A DNA stretch of 64,000 nt from an uncultured Aquimarina sp. (lineage in GTDB: Bacteria > Bacteroidota > Bacteroidia > Flavobacteriales > Flavobacteriaceae), in the NCBI GenBank assembly GCA_947503835.1, contig CANNFM010000022.1:1-64000 (forward strand), in the 5' to 3' direction. Within the stretch, counting starts at the first letter, position 1. Each line of letters opens with the position of its first letter. The translations under genes were made by a program, and so were the position numbers. The notes under the pieces were generated by a model. It was given only the letters and a program-made list of their open reading frames with translations. It ran no database searches and was not told the origin of the DNA. Below are positions 18,521-26,756 of this stretch, in pieces.

Positions 18521-19313
18521 AGTTCAAGATTTGTAAAAATACGTATAAAAATGGGCTGGCAAATAGTACACTATCTAAGCGATCATATATGCCACCATGT
18601 CCAGGCATTATAGTGCCACTATCTTTAACCCCTGCTTGTCTTTTAAACTTTGATTGGATTAAATCACCTAACGTACCAAAAATACTCATAATTATGCTTA
18701 TAATCAACCATATGGTGATAGATAACGTATGAGAAAAAGTAGCAATTAAGTAACCCGCTAGCATTGAGAAGATAAAACCACCTACAAAACCTTCAATAGT
18801 TTTTTTTGGAGAAATTCGTTCAAGTAATTTATGTTTTCCGAAATTTTTTCCTACCAAATATGCAAAAGTGTCATTGGCCCAGGTAATTAAAAATGCTCCA
18901 GCAATAATAAGTGGTTGATACTCTCCTGTGTAATTAGGAACAAGTGTTAAAAAAATAATACAAGTGATTAAGTAAAAGATACTGGTTCTGTATTTCCTTT
19001 TTTCGAACATAGGAATAATACGGATAGTAACTAGATCTTTAACTAAAAATAGTTCTGTAATTATCGTTAGTGCTAAAATGGGAATGATGAGGTAAAGTTG
19101 ATCTTGAAATAGGTTTAATACTACCAAAAGAATGATAAATATTGCGTAAAGCCTTTTGTTGTTAAGATGGATTAATTTTTGAAATTCAAAAATCGAGATC
19201 ATTCCAAAAACAAAGAATACGCCAATAAATGTATATTTTGAGATAAATATTGATACTAGTAATATTGAGACGTATAAAAATCCCGATAAAGATCTTGTAA
19301 GCAGTTCCTTCAT
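18510..19313 (-). CDS. cdsA: Phosphatidate cytidylyltransferase
   Basis: Makes CDP-diacylglycerol, the branch point of phospholipid synthesis. I place the start at ATG 19313 (MKELLTRSLSGF), 1 base after the stop of the upstream gene. The longer frame (to 19364) would begin inside that gene with a poor N-terminal stretch. The product of 267 residues has about eight hydrophobic helices. The CDP-alcohol signature (FKRQAGVKDSGT followed by MPGHGGIYDRLDS) is clear at the C-terminus. The order LUD protein, cdsA, psd, ACBP suggests a lipid operon. Confidence 0.95.
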   Translation of the reverse strand: MKELLTRSLSGFLYVSILLVSIFISKYTFIGVFFVFGMISIFEFQKLIHLNNKRLYAIFIILLVVLNLFQDQLYLIIPILALTIITELFLVKDLVTIRIIPMFEKRKYRTSIFYLITCIIFLTLVPNYTGEYQPLIIAGAFLITWANDTFAYLVGKNFGKHKLLERISPKKTIEGFVGGFIFSMLAGYLIATFSHTLSITIWLIISIIMSIFGTLGDLIQSKFKRQAGVKDSGTIMPGHGGIYDRLDSVLFASPFLYVFLQILNYVS

Positions 19314-19314
19314 A

Positions 19315-19926
19315 TTATAAATCTTCCAACAGGAGCAAATATAGATTTTTTGAACTACTTCCATAGCTTAAGAAATCCTTTTCTTTTTGTGGTTCGAAAT
19401 CTTTTATTGTAGTAATATTTGAAGGAATAGAGTTTTTGTTTTTTTCTTTAATGCCTTTAAGGCCTTCTCCAATATTTTTAACTAATTGACTTGTAGCTGC
19501 TAAAATCACAAAATTATCAGGCAGCTCGGTGAGTTTTTTTCCTCTAAGTTGGTTCGAGGATACTAATATAGCCCCACTATCAGCAATTAAATATTCGCAA
19601 GTAGCAAAAAAGAAAGAAGCAGAAGAGGTTTTGACAAAATTTAAGTTGAACCCAGAAAATTTATGCTCTAAGCCAATATCAAAAGAACATACATCTTTCT
19701 CATACCAATCATTTTCTATAAGGATATTGTCAAAAGAATCTAAAACTTCATTTTCAGTATCACAGTAAAGAAATTTGCCTCCATTTCTTTTGAAATTCAT
19801 CATAAAGCTTTCATCGATCGGGAGATCAATTTCAGGCATATACTTACTGCGATCTTCTATATGGCGTTCATTACTCTTTTGGTCTGATTTAGATTTTGAG
19901 GAAAATATTCTTCTAAATAGACTCAT
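19315..19926 (-). CDS. LUD domain protein (LutC/YkgG-like)
   Basis: The 203-residue protein has the LUD pattern in its C-terminal two thirds: LIADSGAILVSSNQLRGKKL followed by PDNFVILAATSQLV. LUD proteins appear in lactate utilisation (LutC), but here no lutA/lutB neighbours are seen, so a lactate role is not supported. It is first of four closely packed genes with cdsA (1 base gap), psd and ACBP. Function is unclear. Confidence 0.85.
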   Translation of the reverse strand: MSLFRRIFSSKSKSDQKSNERHIEDRSKYMPEIDLPIDESFMMNFKRNGGKFLYCDTENEVLDSFDNILIENDWYEKDVCSFDIGLEHKFSGFNLNFVKTSSASFFFATCEYLIADSGAILVSSNQLRGKKLTELPDNFVILAATSQLVKNIGEGLKGIKEKNKNSIPSNITTIKDFEPQKEKDFLSYGSSSKNLYLLLLEDL

Positions 19927-19975
19927 TTTTTGAATTATGATTGGGGAATTACAATTTTACAATACTTTCAAAGAT

Positions 19976-20017
19976 AAAAAAAATCTTAACCTAATATTCT
20001 GTTAGGTTAAGATTTTT
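19976..20017 (-). terminator. Terminator after ftsH
   Basis: Perfect 14-bp inverted repeat (19981-19994 with 20002-20015) with a seven-base loop. Read on the minus strand it runs into a T-rich stretch. It separates rsfS-ftsH from the LUD-cdsA-psd-ACBP unit. Confidence 0.87.
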
Positions 20018-20042
20018 CATTTTACAAGTAAAAATATCTTAT

Positions 20043-21995
20043 TTATGAAGATTCAGTAATGATCTCTTCTTCTTTTTCCCCAAAAGGGCGTTCTCCAAAT
20101 ATTTTTTCTAAATTATCCTTAAAGATAACCTCTTTTTCTAATAAGACTTCAGCAAGTTCAGTTAGTTTATCTTTATGTTTTTCCAGTAACTGTATTGCAC
20201 GTTGATACTGCTGTTCTATAATATTAGATATTTCTTTATCGATAAGCTCACTAGTTTGTTCACTATAAGGTTTCGCGAAGTTATACTCGCTTTGTCCCGA
20301 AGAATCATAATAAGTAAGGTTTCCGATTTTATCATTCAAACCATATATAGTTACCATAGCTCTGGCTTGTTTAGTAACTTTTTCTAGGTCACTTAATGCG
20401 CCAGTAGATATTTCATTAAATATTACTTTCTCTGCAGCTCGACCTCCTAATGCGGCACACATCTCATCCAGCATTTGATTTGGACGAACAATAAGTCTTT
20501 CCTCGGGTAAATACCAAGCAGCACCAAGAGATTGTCCTCTAGGTACGATAGTAACTTTTACAAGAGGAGCAGCATGTTCTAACATCCAACTAACAGTTGC
20601 ATGGCCAGCTTCATGAAAAGCAATTGCTCGTTTTTCTGCTGGGGTGATGATTTTATTCTTTTTCTCTAATCCTCCAACAATTCTATCTACGGCATCAAGG
20701 AAATCTTGTTTGCCAACTGCTTTATTACCTTTTCTGGCAGCAATCAGGGCTGCTTCGTTACATACATTGGCAATATCTGCACCAGAGAACCCTGGAGTTT
20801 GTTTTGCCATGAATCCAGTATCTAGCTCACCATCAACTTTCTTTAAAGGCTTTAAATGCACTTCAAAAATTTCTTTACGCTCACGAATATCTGGTAAATC
20901 AACATAAATCTGTCGATCAAAACGACCTGCTCGAAGTAATGCTTTATCAAGTACATCTGCACGGTTGGTTGCGGCAATTACAATCACATTAGTATTGGTG
21001 CCAAAACCGTCCATTTCTGTTAGTAACTGATTTAAGGTGTTTTCTCTTTCATCGTTAGATCCTGAGAAATTACTTTTTCCTCTTGCTCTACCCACAGCAT
21101 CAATCTCATCAATAAATATAATAGCAGGAGATTTTTCTTTAGCTTGCTTAAATAGGTCTCTTACCCTTGAGGCTCCTACACCCACAAACATTTCTACAAA
21201 ATCAGATCCTGATAATGAGAAGAATGGTACTTTGGCTTCTCCGGCAACTGCTTTAGCTAATAATGTTTTACCGGTTCCAGGAGGTCCTACTAGTAATGCT
21301 CCTTTGGGTATTTTTCCTCCTAATGAGGTGTATTTTTCCGGGTTTTTCAAGAAATCTACAATTTCTTGTATTTCTTCTTTAGCGCCTTCAAGACCGGCTA
21401 CATTTTCAAAAGAAACTTTAACCTCTGTGTTTTGATCAAAAAGTTTAGCTTTAGATTTCCCTATGTTGAAAATTTGACCGCCGCCACCGCCACCAGCGCC
21501 GCCACTCATTCTACGCATAATAAATATCCACACTCCAATGATTAAAGCAAACGGTAATAGGGCGACAAAAACTTCTCCCCAAAAATTACTTTCGGTATCA
21601 TAGGTTACTTGAGTCGTTAAACCATTTTTAGTTTTAGAATCGGCAATTTCATTTTCAAAATTCTGTAGATCACCAAATTCAAACTGATAATCAGGATCAT
21701 TTGGACTAGCAGGTATTAGAGATTTACTCTTGTTTTTTTGATGCTTTTCTAAAGATTTAGCTTCACTTGTAAGAAACACCTTGGCGTTACGGCGATTAAT
21801 AATCACCACTTTTTCTACTTCTCCGTTACTTAAAAAATCTTGAAACTCTGAAGGTGATGTAGTAGGAGCTGATCCTAAACTACTTCCACCCATAAAATTG
21901 AGTGCTATAAAACCAATAATAATAACTGCATAAATCCAATATGCACTAAATTTTGGTTTTTTATTAGGTTCTGTTTTTTTATTTTCTTTGGCCAT
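20043..21995 (-). CDS. ftsH: ATP-dependent zinc metalloprotease FtsH
   Basis: Membrane-anchored AAA+ protease that degrades membrane and regulatory proteins. The 650 residues contain two N-terminal transmembrane segments (about 18-36 and 140-160) around a periplasmic part, then a Gly-rich linker. The Walker A (GPPGTGKTLLAKAV) and Walker B (AIIFIDEIDAVG) motifs follow, with the second region of homology around TNRADVLDKALLRAGRFDR. The zinc site HEAGH is followed downstream by the third ligand Glu/Asp. It is 13 bases after rsfS and cotranscribed with it. Confidence 0.97.
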   Translation of the reverse strand: MAKENKKTEPNKKPKFSAYWIYAVIIIGFIALNFMGGSSLGSAPTTSPSEFQDFLSNGEVEKVVIINRRNAKVFLTSEAKSLEKHQKNKSKSLIPASPNDPDYQFEFGDLQNFENEIADSKTKNGLTTQVTYDTESNFWGEVFVALLPFALIIGVWIFIMRRMSGGAGGGGGGQIFNIGKSKAKLFDQNTEVKVSFENVAGLEGAKEEIQEIVDFLKNPEKYTSLGGKIPKGALLVGPPGTGKTLLAKAVAGEAKVPFFSLSGSDFVEMFVGVGASRVRDLFKQAKEKSPAIIFIDEIDAVGRARGKSNFSGSNDERENTLNQLLTEMDGFGTNTNVIVIAATNRADVLDKALLRAGRFDRQIYVDLPDIRERKEIFEVHLKPLKKVDGELDTGFMAKQTPGFSGADIANVCNEAALIAARKGNKAVGKQDFLDAVDRIVGGLEKKNKIITPAEKRAIAFHEAGHATVSWMLEHAAPLVKVTIVPRGQSLGAAWYLPEERLIVRPNQMLDEMCAALGGRAAEKVIFNEISTGALSDLEKVTKQARAMVTIYGLNDKIGNLTYYDSSGQSEYNFAKPYSEQTSELIDKEISNIIEQQYQRAIQLLEKHKDKLTELAEVLLEKEVIFKDNLEKIFGERPFGEKEEEIITESS

Positions 21996-22008
21996 TTACG
22001 GTTTTCTT

Positions 22009-22380
22009 TTAATAATTTGTTTCGATAACTGTAGTTTTTGCATCTCCCCAAAGCCCTTCTATGTCATAGAATTCTCTAATGTGTTTTTGGAATACGTGCA
22101 CTACTACATTTACATAATCAATTAATACCCACTCTGCATTCTCACTACCTTCTACGTGCCAAGGTTTGTCCTTTAGCTCTTTGCTTACTGTTTTTTGGAT
22201 AGAATTAACAATTGCATTTACTTGAGTATTTGAAGTTCCATTGCAGATAACAAAGTAACTACATACAGTATTTTCGATCTCTCTAAGATCTAAAATATTA
22301 ATATCATTACCTTTTACTTCTTCAATACCTTTTAATATTTGGGTGATTAATTGGTCAGTACCGATTTCTTTTTTAGTCAT
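22009..22380 (-). CDS. rsfS: Ribosomal silencing factor
   Basis: RsfS (YbeB/Iojap family) binds ribosomal protein uL14 and blocks subunit joining in stationary phase. The 123-residue length is standard. The hallmark is C-terminal WVLIDYVNVVVHVFQKHIRE FYDIEGLW, here given as its two halves, with an upstream YFVICNGTSNTQVNAIV. It is directly upstream of ftsH on the same strand and divergent from birA. Confidence 0.96.
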   Translation of the reverse strand: MTKKEIGTDQLITQILKGIEEVKGNDINILDLREIENTVCSYFVICNGTSNTQVNAIVNSIQKTVSKELKDKPWHVEGSENAEWVLIDYVNVVVHVFQKHIREFYDIEGLWGDAKTTVIETNY

Positions 22381-22470
22381 GCATTTTTTTAATTTGTGTA
22401 AAGTTATTACTTTTTATCATTTTAATGTCTTTATTATTCTGACATTTATGAAACTTTTACACCTTTACAT

Positions 22471-23202
22471 ATGGATATAATCAAAGTTGATGCCATTGCC
22501 TCTACAAATACTTTTCTAAGAGATCTCAATCGGGAAAAGCGCCTTACCGAACCCGTTTGCGTAACGGCTAGAGAACAGCTTGCTGGTAAAGGGCAGATGG
22601 GTACCGTTTGGCAAAGTAATCCCGGAGAAAATCTTACTTGTAGTGTGTTCATGCCTGTCGAGGGATTAAATTTAATCGATCAGTTCTATATTTCTATAAG
22701 TACATCATTAGCTATTTGGGATATATTGAATGATATAATGATCCCAAAATTATCTATAAAATGGCCTAACGACATTCTGTCAGACAAGCTTAAGATATGT
22801 GGTGTTTTGATAGAGAATATTGTTAAGAATGGCAGATTGACCGGAGTTATTGTAGGGATAGGAATTAATATCAATCAAATAACATTTGATGATCTCCCTC
22901 AAGCTGGGTCTCTAAAACAGATTTTAGGCAAGAGTTTTAGTATTGAAGAAGTCTTACTTGCATTATTGACTCAATTAGAGAATCGGTTTTCAGAATTAAA
23001 TCAGGCTAACTTCGAAAACCTTAAAAAAGAGTATGAGTCTGTTCTTTTTAGAAAAAATAAACCCTCTACATTTATAGATGCAAAGGGTGATTCTTTTGTT
23101 GGGATTATTCAGTCAATTACGAATCAAGGAAAACTTCTGGTTTTGTTAGAAGATCAAGTCGTTTCTGAGTATGGTCTGAAAGAAATTAAACTACTATACT
23201 AA
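22471..23202 (+). CDS. birA: Biotin--protein ligase
   Basis: Attaches biotin to carrier domains such as that of pyruvate carboxylase, encoded at 47739 in this window. The 243-residue length without an N-terminal helix-turn-helix marks a monofunctional ligase that does not act as a repressor. Biotin/ATP-binding motifs are visible: EQLAGKGQMGTVWQSNPGEN, where GKGQMGTVW corresponds to the family GRGRxGRxW loop, and KWPNDI. It stops exactly where the convergent SRPBCC gene ends, with no gap. Confidence 0.94.
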   Translation: MDIIKVDAIASTNTFLRDLNREKRLTEPVCVTAREQLAGKGQMGTVWQSNPGENLTCSVFMPVEGLNLIDQFYISISTSLAIWDILNDIMIPKLSIKWPNDILSDKLKICGVLIENIVKNGRLTGVIVGIGININQITFDDLPQAGSLKQILGKSFSIEEVLLALLTQLENRFSELNQANFENLKKEYESVLFRKNKPSTFIDAKGDSFVGIIQSITNQGKLLVLLEDQVVSEYGLKEIKLLY

Positions 23203-23595
23203 TTACAGCTTCCCAATATTTTCACTAAGTGTATTGATGAAATTCTGAATTGGATTTTTAATCATCATGGCCATCATAGTATTGAACTCTCCATCAAACG
23301 TAAGTTTTGCAGTACTTTTTCCATCTTCGGTACTTACAATATCGGCTTTTAGGGTAAAAGGTAGCTTATCACTTGCCGCACCTAACACCACTTGGCTAGA
23401 TGGTGTATTTTCTTTTTGATCTAGTACTAATTCTGGCATTCCTTTTAATTGAAAAAGAAACCTGGAATCACTTATTTTTTCAAATTTTTGTTTACTCTCT
23501 GGCATTAGTTGCTCGAAGTTTTCAACTTTTATTAAAAATTCAAATACCTCTTCGGCAGATTTATTGACAGCTACAGTAGGGCTTTCTAAATTCAT
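23203..23595 (-). CDS. SRPBCC (START-like) family protein
   Basis: The 130-residue protein has the helix-grip pattern of the SRPBCC superfamily: an N-terminal strand with VAVNKSAEEVFEFLIKVENFEQLMP, then beta strands, and a long C-terminal helix (PIQNFINTLSENI). It has a hydrophobic pocket that could hold a lipid, but the ligand is unknown. It sits 15 bases downstream of pyrE on the same strand, an arrangement often kept in flavobacteria, so it is probably in the pyrE transcript. Confidence 0.88.
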   Translation of the reverse strand: MNLESPTVAVNKSAEEVFEFLIKVENFEQLMPESKQKFEKISDSRFLFQLKGMPELVLDQKENTPSSQVVLGAASDKLPFTLKADIVSTEDGKSTAKLTFDGEFNTMMAMMIKNPIQNFINTLSENIGKL

Positions 23596-23610
23596 ACTAT
23601 TATTTTATTG

Positions 23611-24252
23611 TTATATATTCCATTCTGCTGGATTAGTTCTCCAGCTTTGCAATGCTTCTTGCTGTTCTTTTGTTATGTAGTTTGTGTCTAAGGCTTGTTC
23701 CAAAAGATTTTCATAATTACTTAAAGTGTGCAAAGACAATGCCGCTTCTTTAAAATTTTGCACAGCAATATCAAAACCATAATTAAAAATAGCAACCATA
23801 CCCATCACATTGGCATCTGCTTCATTTAGAGCTTTTACAGCATTAAGGCTACTTTTTCCGGTACTGATTAAATCTTCTACCACCACCACATTTTTACCAG
23901 TAGGGACGATGCCTTCAATTTGATTCTTTCTACCGTGTTTTTTTGCTTCTGGACGCACATAGATAAATGGAAGATCTAGAACTTCGGCTACCAACATACC
24001 AATACCAATTGCACCAGTGGCTACTCCTGCAATTACATCAGGATTGCCGTATTTTTCTTTAATAAATTGGGCAAGGTGTTCTTTTAGGTAATTACGTACC
24101 TCTGGATACGACAATGTGATTCGATTGTCACAATAGATAGGAGACTTCCATCCTGATGCCCATGTAAAAGGCTCTTGCGGTTGTAATTTAATTGCGTTAA
24201 TTTGCAATAATAACTCAGCAGTTTTTTTTGCTGTATTTTTGTTAAAAATCAT
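23611..24252 (-). CDS. pyrE: Orotate phosphoribosyltransferase
   Basis: Adds PRPP to orotate in pyrimidine synthesis. The 213-residue sequence has the PRPP-binding motif VVVVEDLISTGKSS and the conserved Lys stretch RPEAKKHGRKN. The start at 24252 is the only sensible one. On the minus strand TACATTTG (24258-24265 in plus coordinates, reading CAAATGTA) lies 5 bases upstream of the start and matches a -7 element, which would make the transcript nearly leaderless. Confidence 0.95.
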   Translation of the reverse strand: MIFNKNTAKKTAELLLQINAIKLQPQEPFTWASGWKSPIYCDNRITLSYPEVRNYLKEHLAQFIKEKYGNPDVIAGVATGAIGIGMLVAEVLDLPFIYVRPEAKKHGRKNQIEGIVPTGKNVVVVEDLISTGKSSLNAVKALNEADANVMGMVAIFNYGFDIAVQNFKEAALSLHTLSNYENLLEQALDTNYITKEQQEALQSWRTNPAEWNI

Positions 24253-24260
24253 AGTTGCAA

Positions 24261-24869
24261 ATGTATAAAGTTTTTGTGAATAATACGCCTATTATTCTGT
24301 CTACAAAAAAGTCTATAGAGGGGTATGAAACAATCCGGATTAAAGAGGCTGACTTTCCTACAATTATAAGAGATGTTCTCGATAAAGAAGCTACTAATGA
24401 AGGGGCAAAATATCATCTGTATCATAAAACTGAAGACAAGCTTATAGAGCATTTGTATAAAAAGCTACCCGTTGTTATAGCTGGAGGGGGAAAAGCATAT
24501 AATGCAAATATGGATATCCTTTTTATTAAACGGAATGGTAAATGGGATTTACCAAAAGGAAAAATTGAAAAAAATGAGCATATAGAAACTGCAGCCATTA
24601 GAGAAGTTGAAGAGGAGACAGGAGTTACCGGATTAGAAATTACTAAGTTTTTGTACAAAACCTTCCATATATTTAAAAGAAATGGCGAGTTTAGATTGAA
24701 GGTAACCTACTGGTTTGAGATGAAAACAGCGTTTGAAGGTGAATTAACACCACAAAAAGAGGAAGGTATCACCAAAGTGAAATGGAAGAATAAGAAAAAA
24801 TCTAAAAAGGCACTTATCAATTCATATGCAAATATCAAAAAATTATTTTCGCACGATTATTTATCGTAA
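24261..24869 (+). CDS. NUDIX hydrolase
   Basis: Hydrolyses nucleoside diphosphates linked to another group; the substrate is unknown. I set the start at ATG 24261 (MYKVFVNN); the TTG at 24255 is an alternative. The product of about 202 residues has a NUDIX box at about residues 108-130: GKIEKNEH, then AAIREVEEETG (REVEEETG is the catalytic core). A preceding N-terminal domain of about 70 residues is typical of flavobacterial family members. A possible -7 element (TATTTTTG) lies at 24234-24241, inside pyrE. Confidence 0.92.
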   Translation: MYKVFVNNTPIILSTKKSIEGYETIRIKEADFPTIIRDVLDKEATNEGAKYHLYHKTEDKLIEHLYKKLPVVIAGGGKAYNANMDILFIKRNGKWDLPKGKIEKNEHIETAAIREVEEETGVTGLEITKFLYKTFHIFKRNGEFRLKVTYWFEMKTAFEGELTPQKEEGITKVKWKNKKKSKKALINSYANIKKLFSHDYLS

Positions 24870-26606
24870 TACCCGATACACAGGATATCGCATATGAGCT
24901 TTTTCATAATGATTCGTTTGTTTGTATATCCAATCCAGTTGTGTATACCAGTTATTAGCAAATGCAGTATCTTTTTTTTGTTCTTCAAACCTAATTCGTA
25001 ATTCGTCATCATTCTGTAATAATGCTGCAGCCTTATCTTCCCAGACATAAGGAGAGAATCCTTCTTTTTGCTGTAAAATAGTATCAAAAAAGTTCCAGTT
25101 AAAGAAAGAATCCGGTGCTTCAGGTTCTAGAGTTTCCATAAGATATCTAAAACCTTTTTGATCGGTGGGTATGATAACATCTCCTTTCTTAAAGCTAATT
25201 TCTGTATTATTTTTCTTTACTGAAGTTGTATAATGAAGGTAATGCCCTTCGTAAGGCATTTTCCGAGTGTTGTAATCTGCAATATGATACATTTCTACAG
25301 CTATTGTAGTATCTTTTTCTAAGGTGTTGAATTCAATCTTATTCAATTTCAATACTTCAATAACATGCCACCATCCTTGAGGAATGATATATGCTTCAGG
25401 AATAGAAATATCTGTTGTTGAAGTAAAATAATTCTGATACTTGATTTCTTTTGAATAGGGTTTGCCTTGATCATATTTTAGACGTTTCGCCCCGGTAATT
25501 TTACTATCGATAAACGCTCCTTCGTATCCTTTGAAGTTAAATCTAGTCACTTGAGAAGTGTCGACTTCCCATTGTATTGGGTATGTTTTCCTTTTAGATT
25601 GTTCTGCAAAAGCCTTTTCTCTTAATGATCGTATTGTTGAACCATCCTTTTCGGTAATTTCAATCATAGATCTCATGAGTTCATAGGTTCCTTCGACTCT
25701 TTGCTTATAGGGTTTTAGCATATGAGTTTCTACCATCATTCCTAAAGTATTCCAAAGTGTAGTGTATCCTGTAGAATATCTGGGAGAATCCATAAACTGT
25801 GTCCAGCCTTTATCAGGAGTGGTTCCCCATACATTTACATACGGAGTAATATCCCATTTTTTAGCTTCAAGTAAAGTTTCTAACTGTGGATGCATTTTGG
25901 TATGTAAATAATCACCTAACTCACTTCCTAATTTATTGTGCTGCGTAAAAAGGTGTGTTAGTGTGTATTGATAATCGGCACCGTTACTTACATGATTATC
26001 TATAAAAATATCCGGTTGCACTAAATGAAATACTTCAGCAAAGGCCCGAGCATTTTTTGTGTCATTTTTTATAAAATCACGATTGAGATCATAGTTTCTG
26101 GCGTTTCCTCTAAAACCATATTCCTTAGGGCCATTTTGATTGGTTCGTGTGCCCGAATTTCGATAAAGAGCTCCACCAATATTATATACAGGAATTGTGA
26201 CCAAAACAGTATTTTTAGGCGCTTCTATTTTTCCTTGAACGATATCTCTAAATAATAACATGGTAGCATCAATGCCATCACTTTCTCCAGGATGAATACC
26301 ATTATTAATTAATAAAATTGGTTTGACCCGACGAATTTTTTCAAAATCAAATTCATGATCAGGGTTTAGGGTGATAATATGTAATGGGTTTCCGCTATCG
26401 GTCATTCCAATTTTCCGAATATCAATTTCAGGATATACCGAAGCTAAATGATTATAATACTCAATAACTTCTGGATATGTTGGGGTTTCGGTCCCGTTGC
26501 TTTTTTCAAAAGTTGTAGTAAAATCGATGCTCTCAATAGGATTTTTTTCTGAAGTGGTACAAGAAATAATAAGTAGAAAGCTAAAAATAAATGTGACTCT
26601 TTGCAT
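24861..26606 (-). CDS. M14 family zinc carboxypeptidase, lipoprotein
   Basis: The 581-residue protein has a lipoprotein signal peptide ending in the lipobox LIISC (Cys at 16), so it is membrane-anchored. The M14 zinc motif HPGE is in INNGIHPGESDGID, and the third ligand His lies in DNHVSNGADYQYT. The Glu expected near the C-terminal end of the peptidase domain is probably in MMVETHMLKPY. The remaining 250 residues form a C-terminal extension of unknown function. Its 3' end overlaps that of the convergent NUDIX gene by 9 bases. Confidence 0.92.
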   Translation of the reverse strand: MQRVTFIFSFLLIISCTTSEKNPIESIDFTTTFEKSNGTETPTYPEVIEYYNHLASVYPEIDIRKIGMTDSGNPLHIITLNPDHEFDFEKIRRVKPILLINNGIHPGESDGIDATMLLFRDIVQGKIEAPKNTVLVTIPVYNIGGALYRNSGTRTNQNGPKEYGFRGNARNYDLNRDFIKNDTKNARAFAEVFHLVQPDIFIDNHVSNGADYQYTLTHLFTQHNKLGSELGDYLHTKMHPQLETLLEAKKWDITPYVNVWGTTPDKGWTQFMDSPRYSTGYTTLWNTLGMMVETHMLKPYKQRVEGTYELMRSMIEITEKDGSTIRSLREKAFAEQSKRKTYPIQWEVDTSQVTRFNFKGYEGAFIDSKITGAKRLKYDQGKPYSKEIKYQNYFTSTTDISIPEAYIIPQGWWHVIEVLKLNKIEFNTLEKDTTIAVEMYHIADYNTRKMPYEGHYLHYTTSVKKNNTEISFKKGDVIIPTDQKGFRYLMETLEPEAPDSFFNWNFFDTILQQKEGFSPYVWEDKAAALLQNDDELRIRFEEQKKDTAFANNWYTQLDWIYKQTNHYEKAHMRYPVYRVLR

Positions 26607-26705
26607 GATTGATGAATATGATGATCAAATATACTAAGTTTTAGAAATTAAGAATCTTCGATAACGTTTTAGTTCTTAAGGGAAGCCAGATACATTTCAA
26701 TTTTA

Positions 26706-26736
26706 CTTGTCGTACTCTAAAATAAACGTATTTTTG
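26706..26736 (+). promoter_or_regulatory. Probable SulP-transporter promoter
   Basis: TATTTTTG at 26729-26736 fits the TAnnTTTG -7 element. CTTG at 26706-26709 is 19 bases upstream in the -33 place. The ATG is 20 bases after the -7 element. Confidence 0.65.
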
Positions 26737-26756
26737 CACCCTCAAATACCATTACT

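Noticed and set aside
19314..19364. N-terminal extension of cdsA
   Set aside because: It lies within the LUD gene and the added residues are not CdsA-like.
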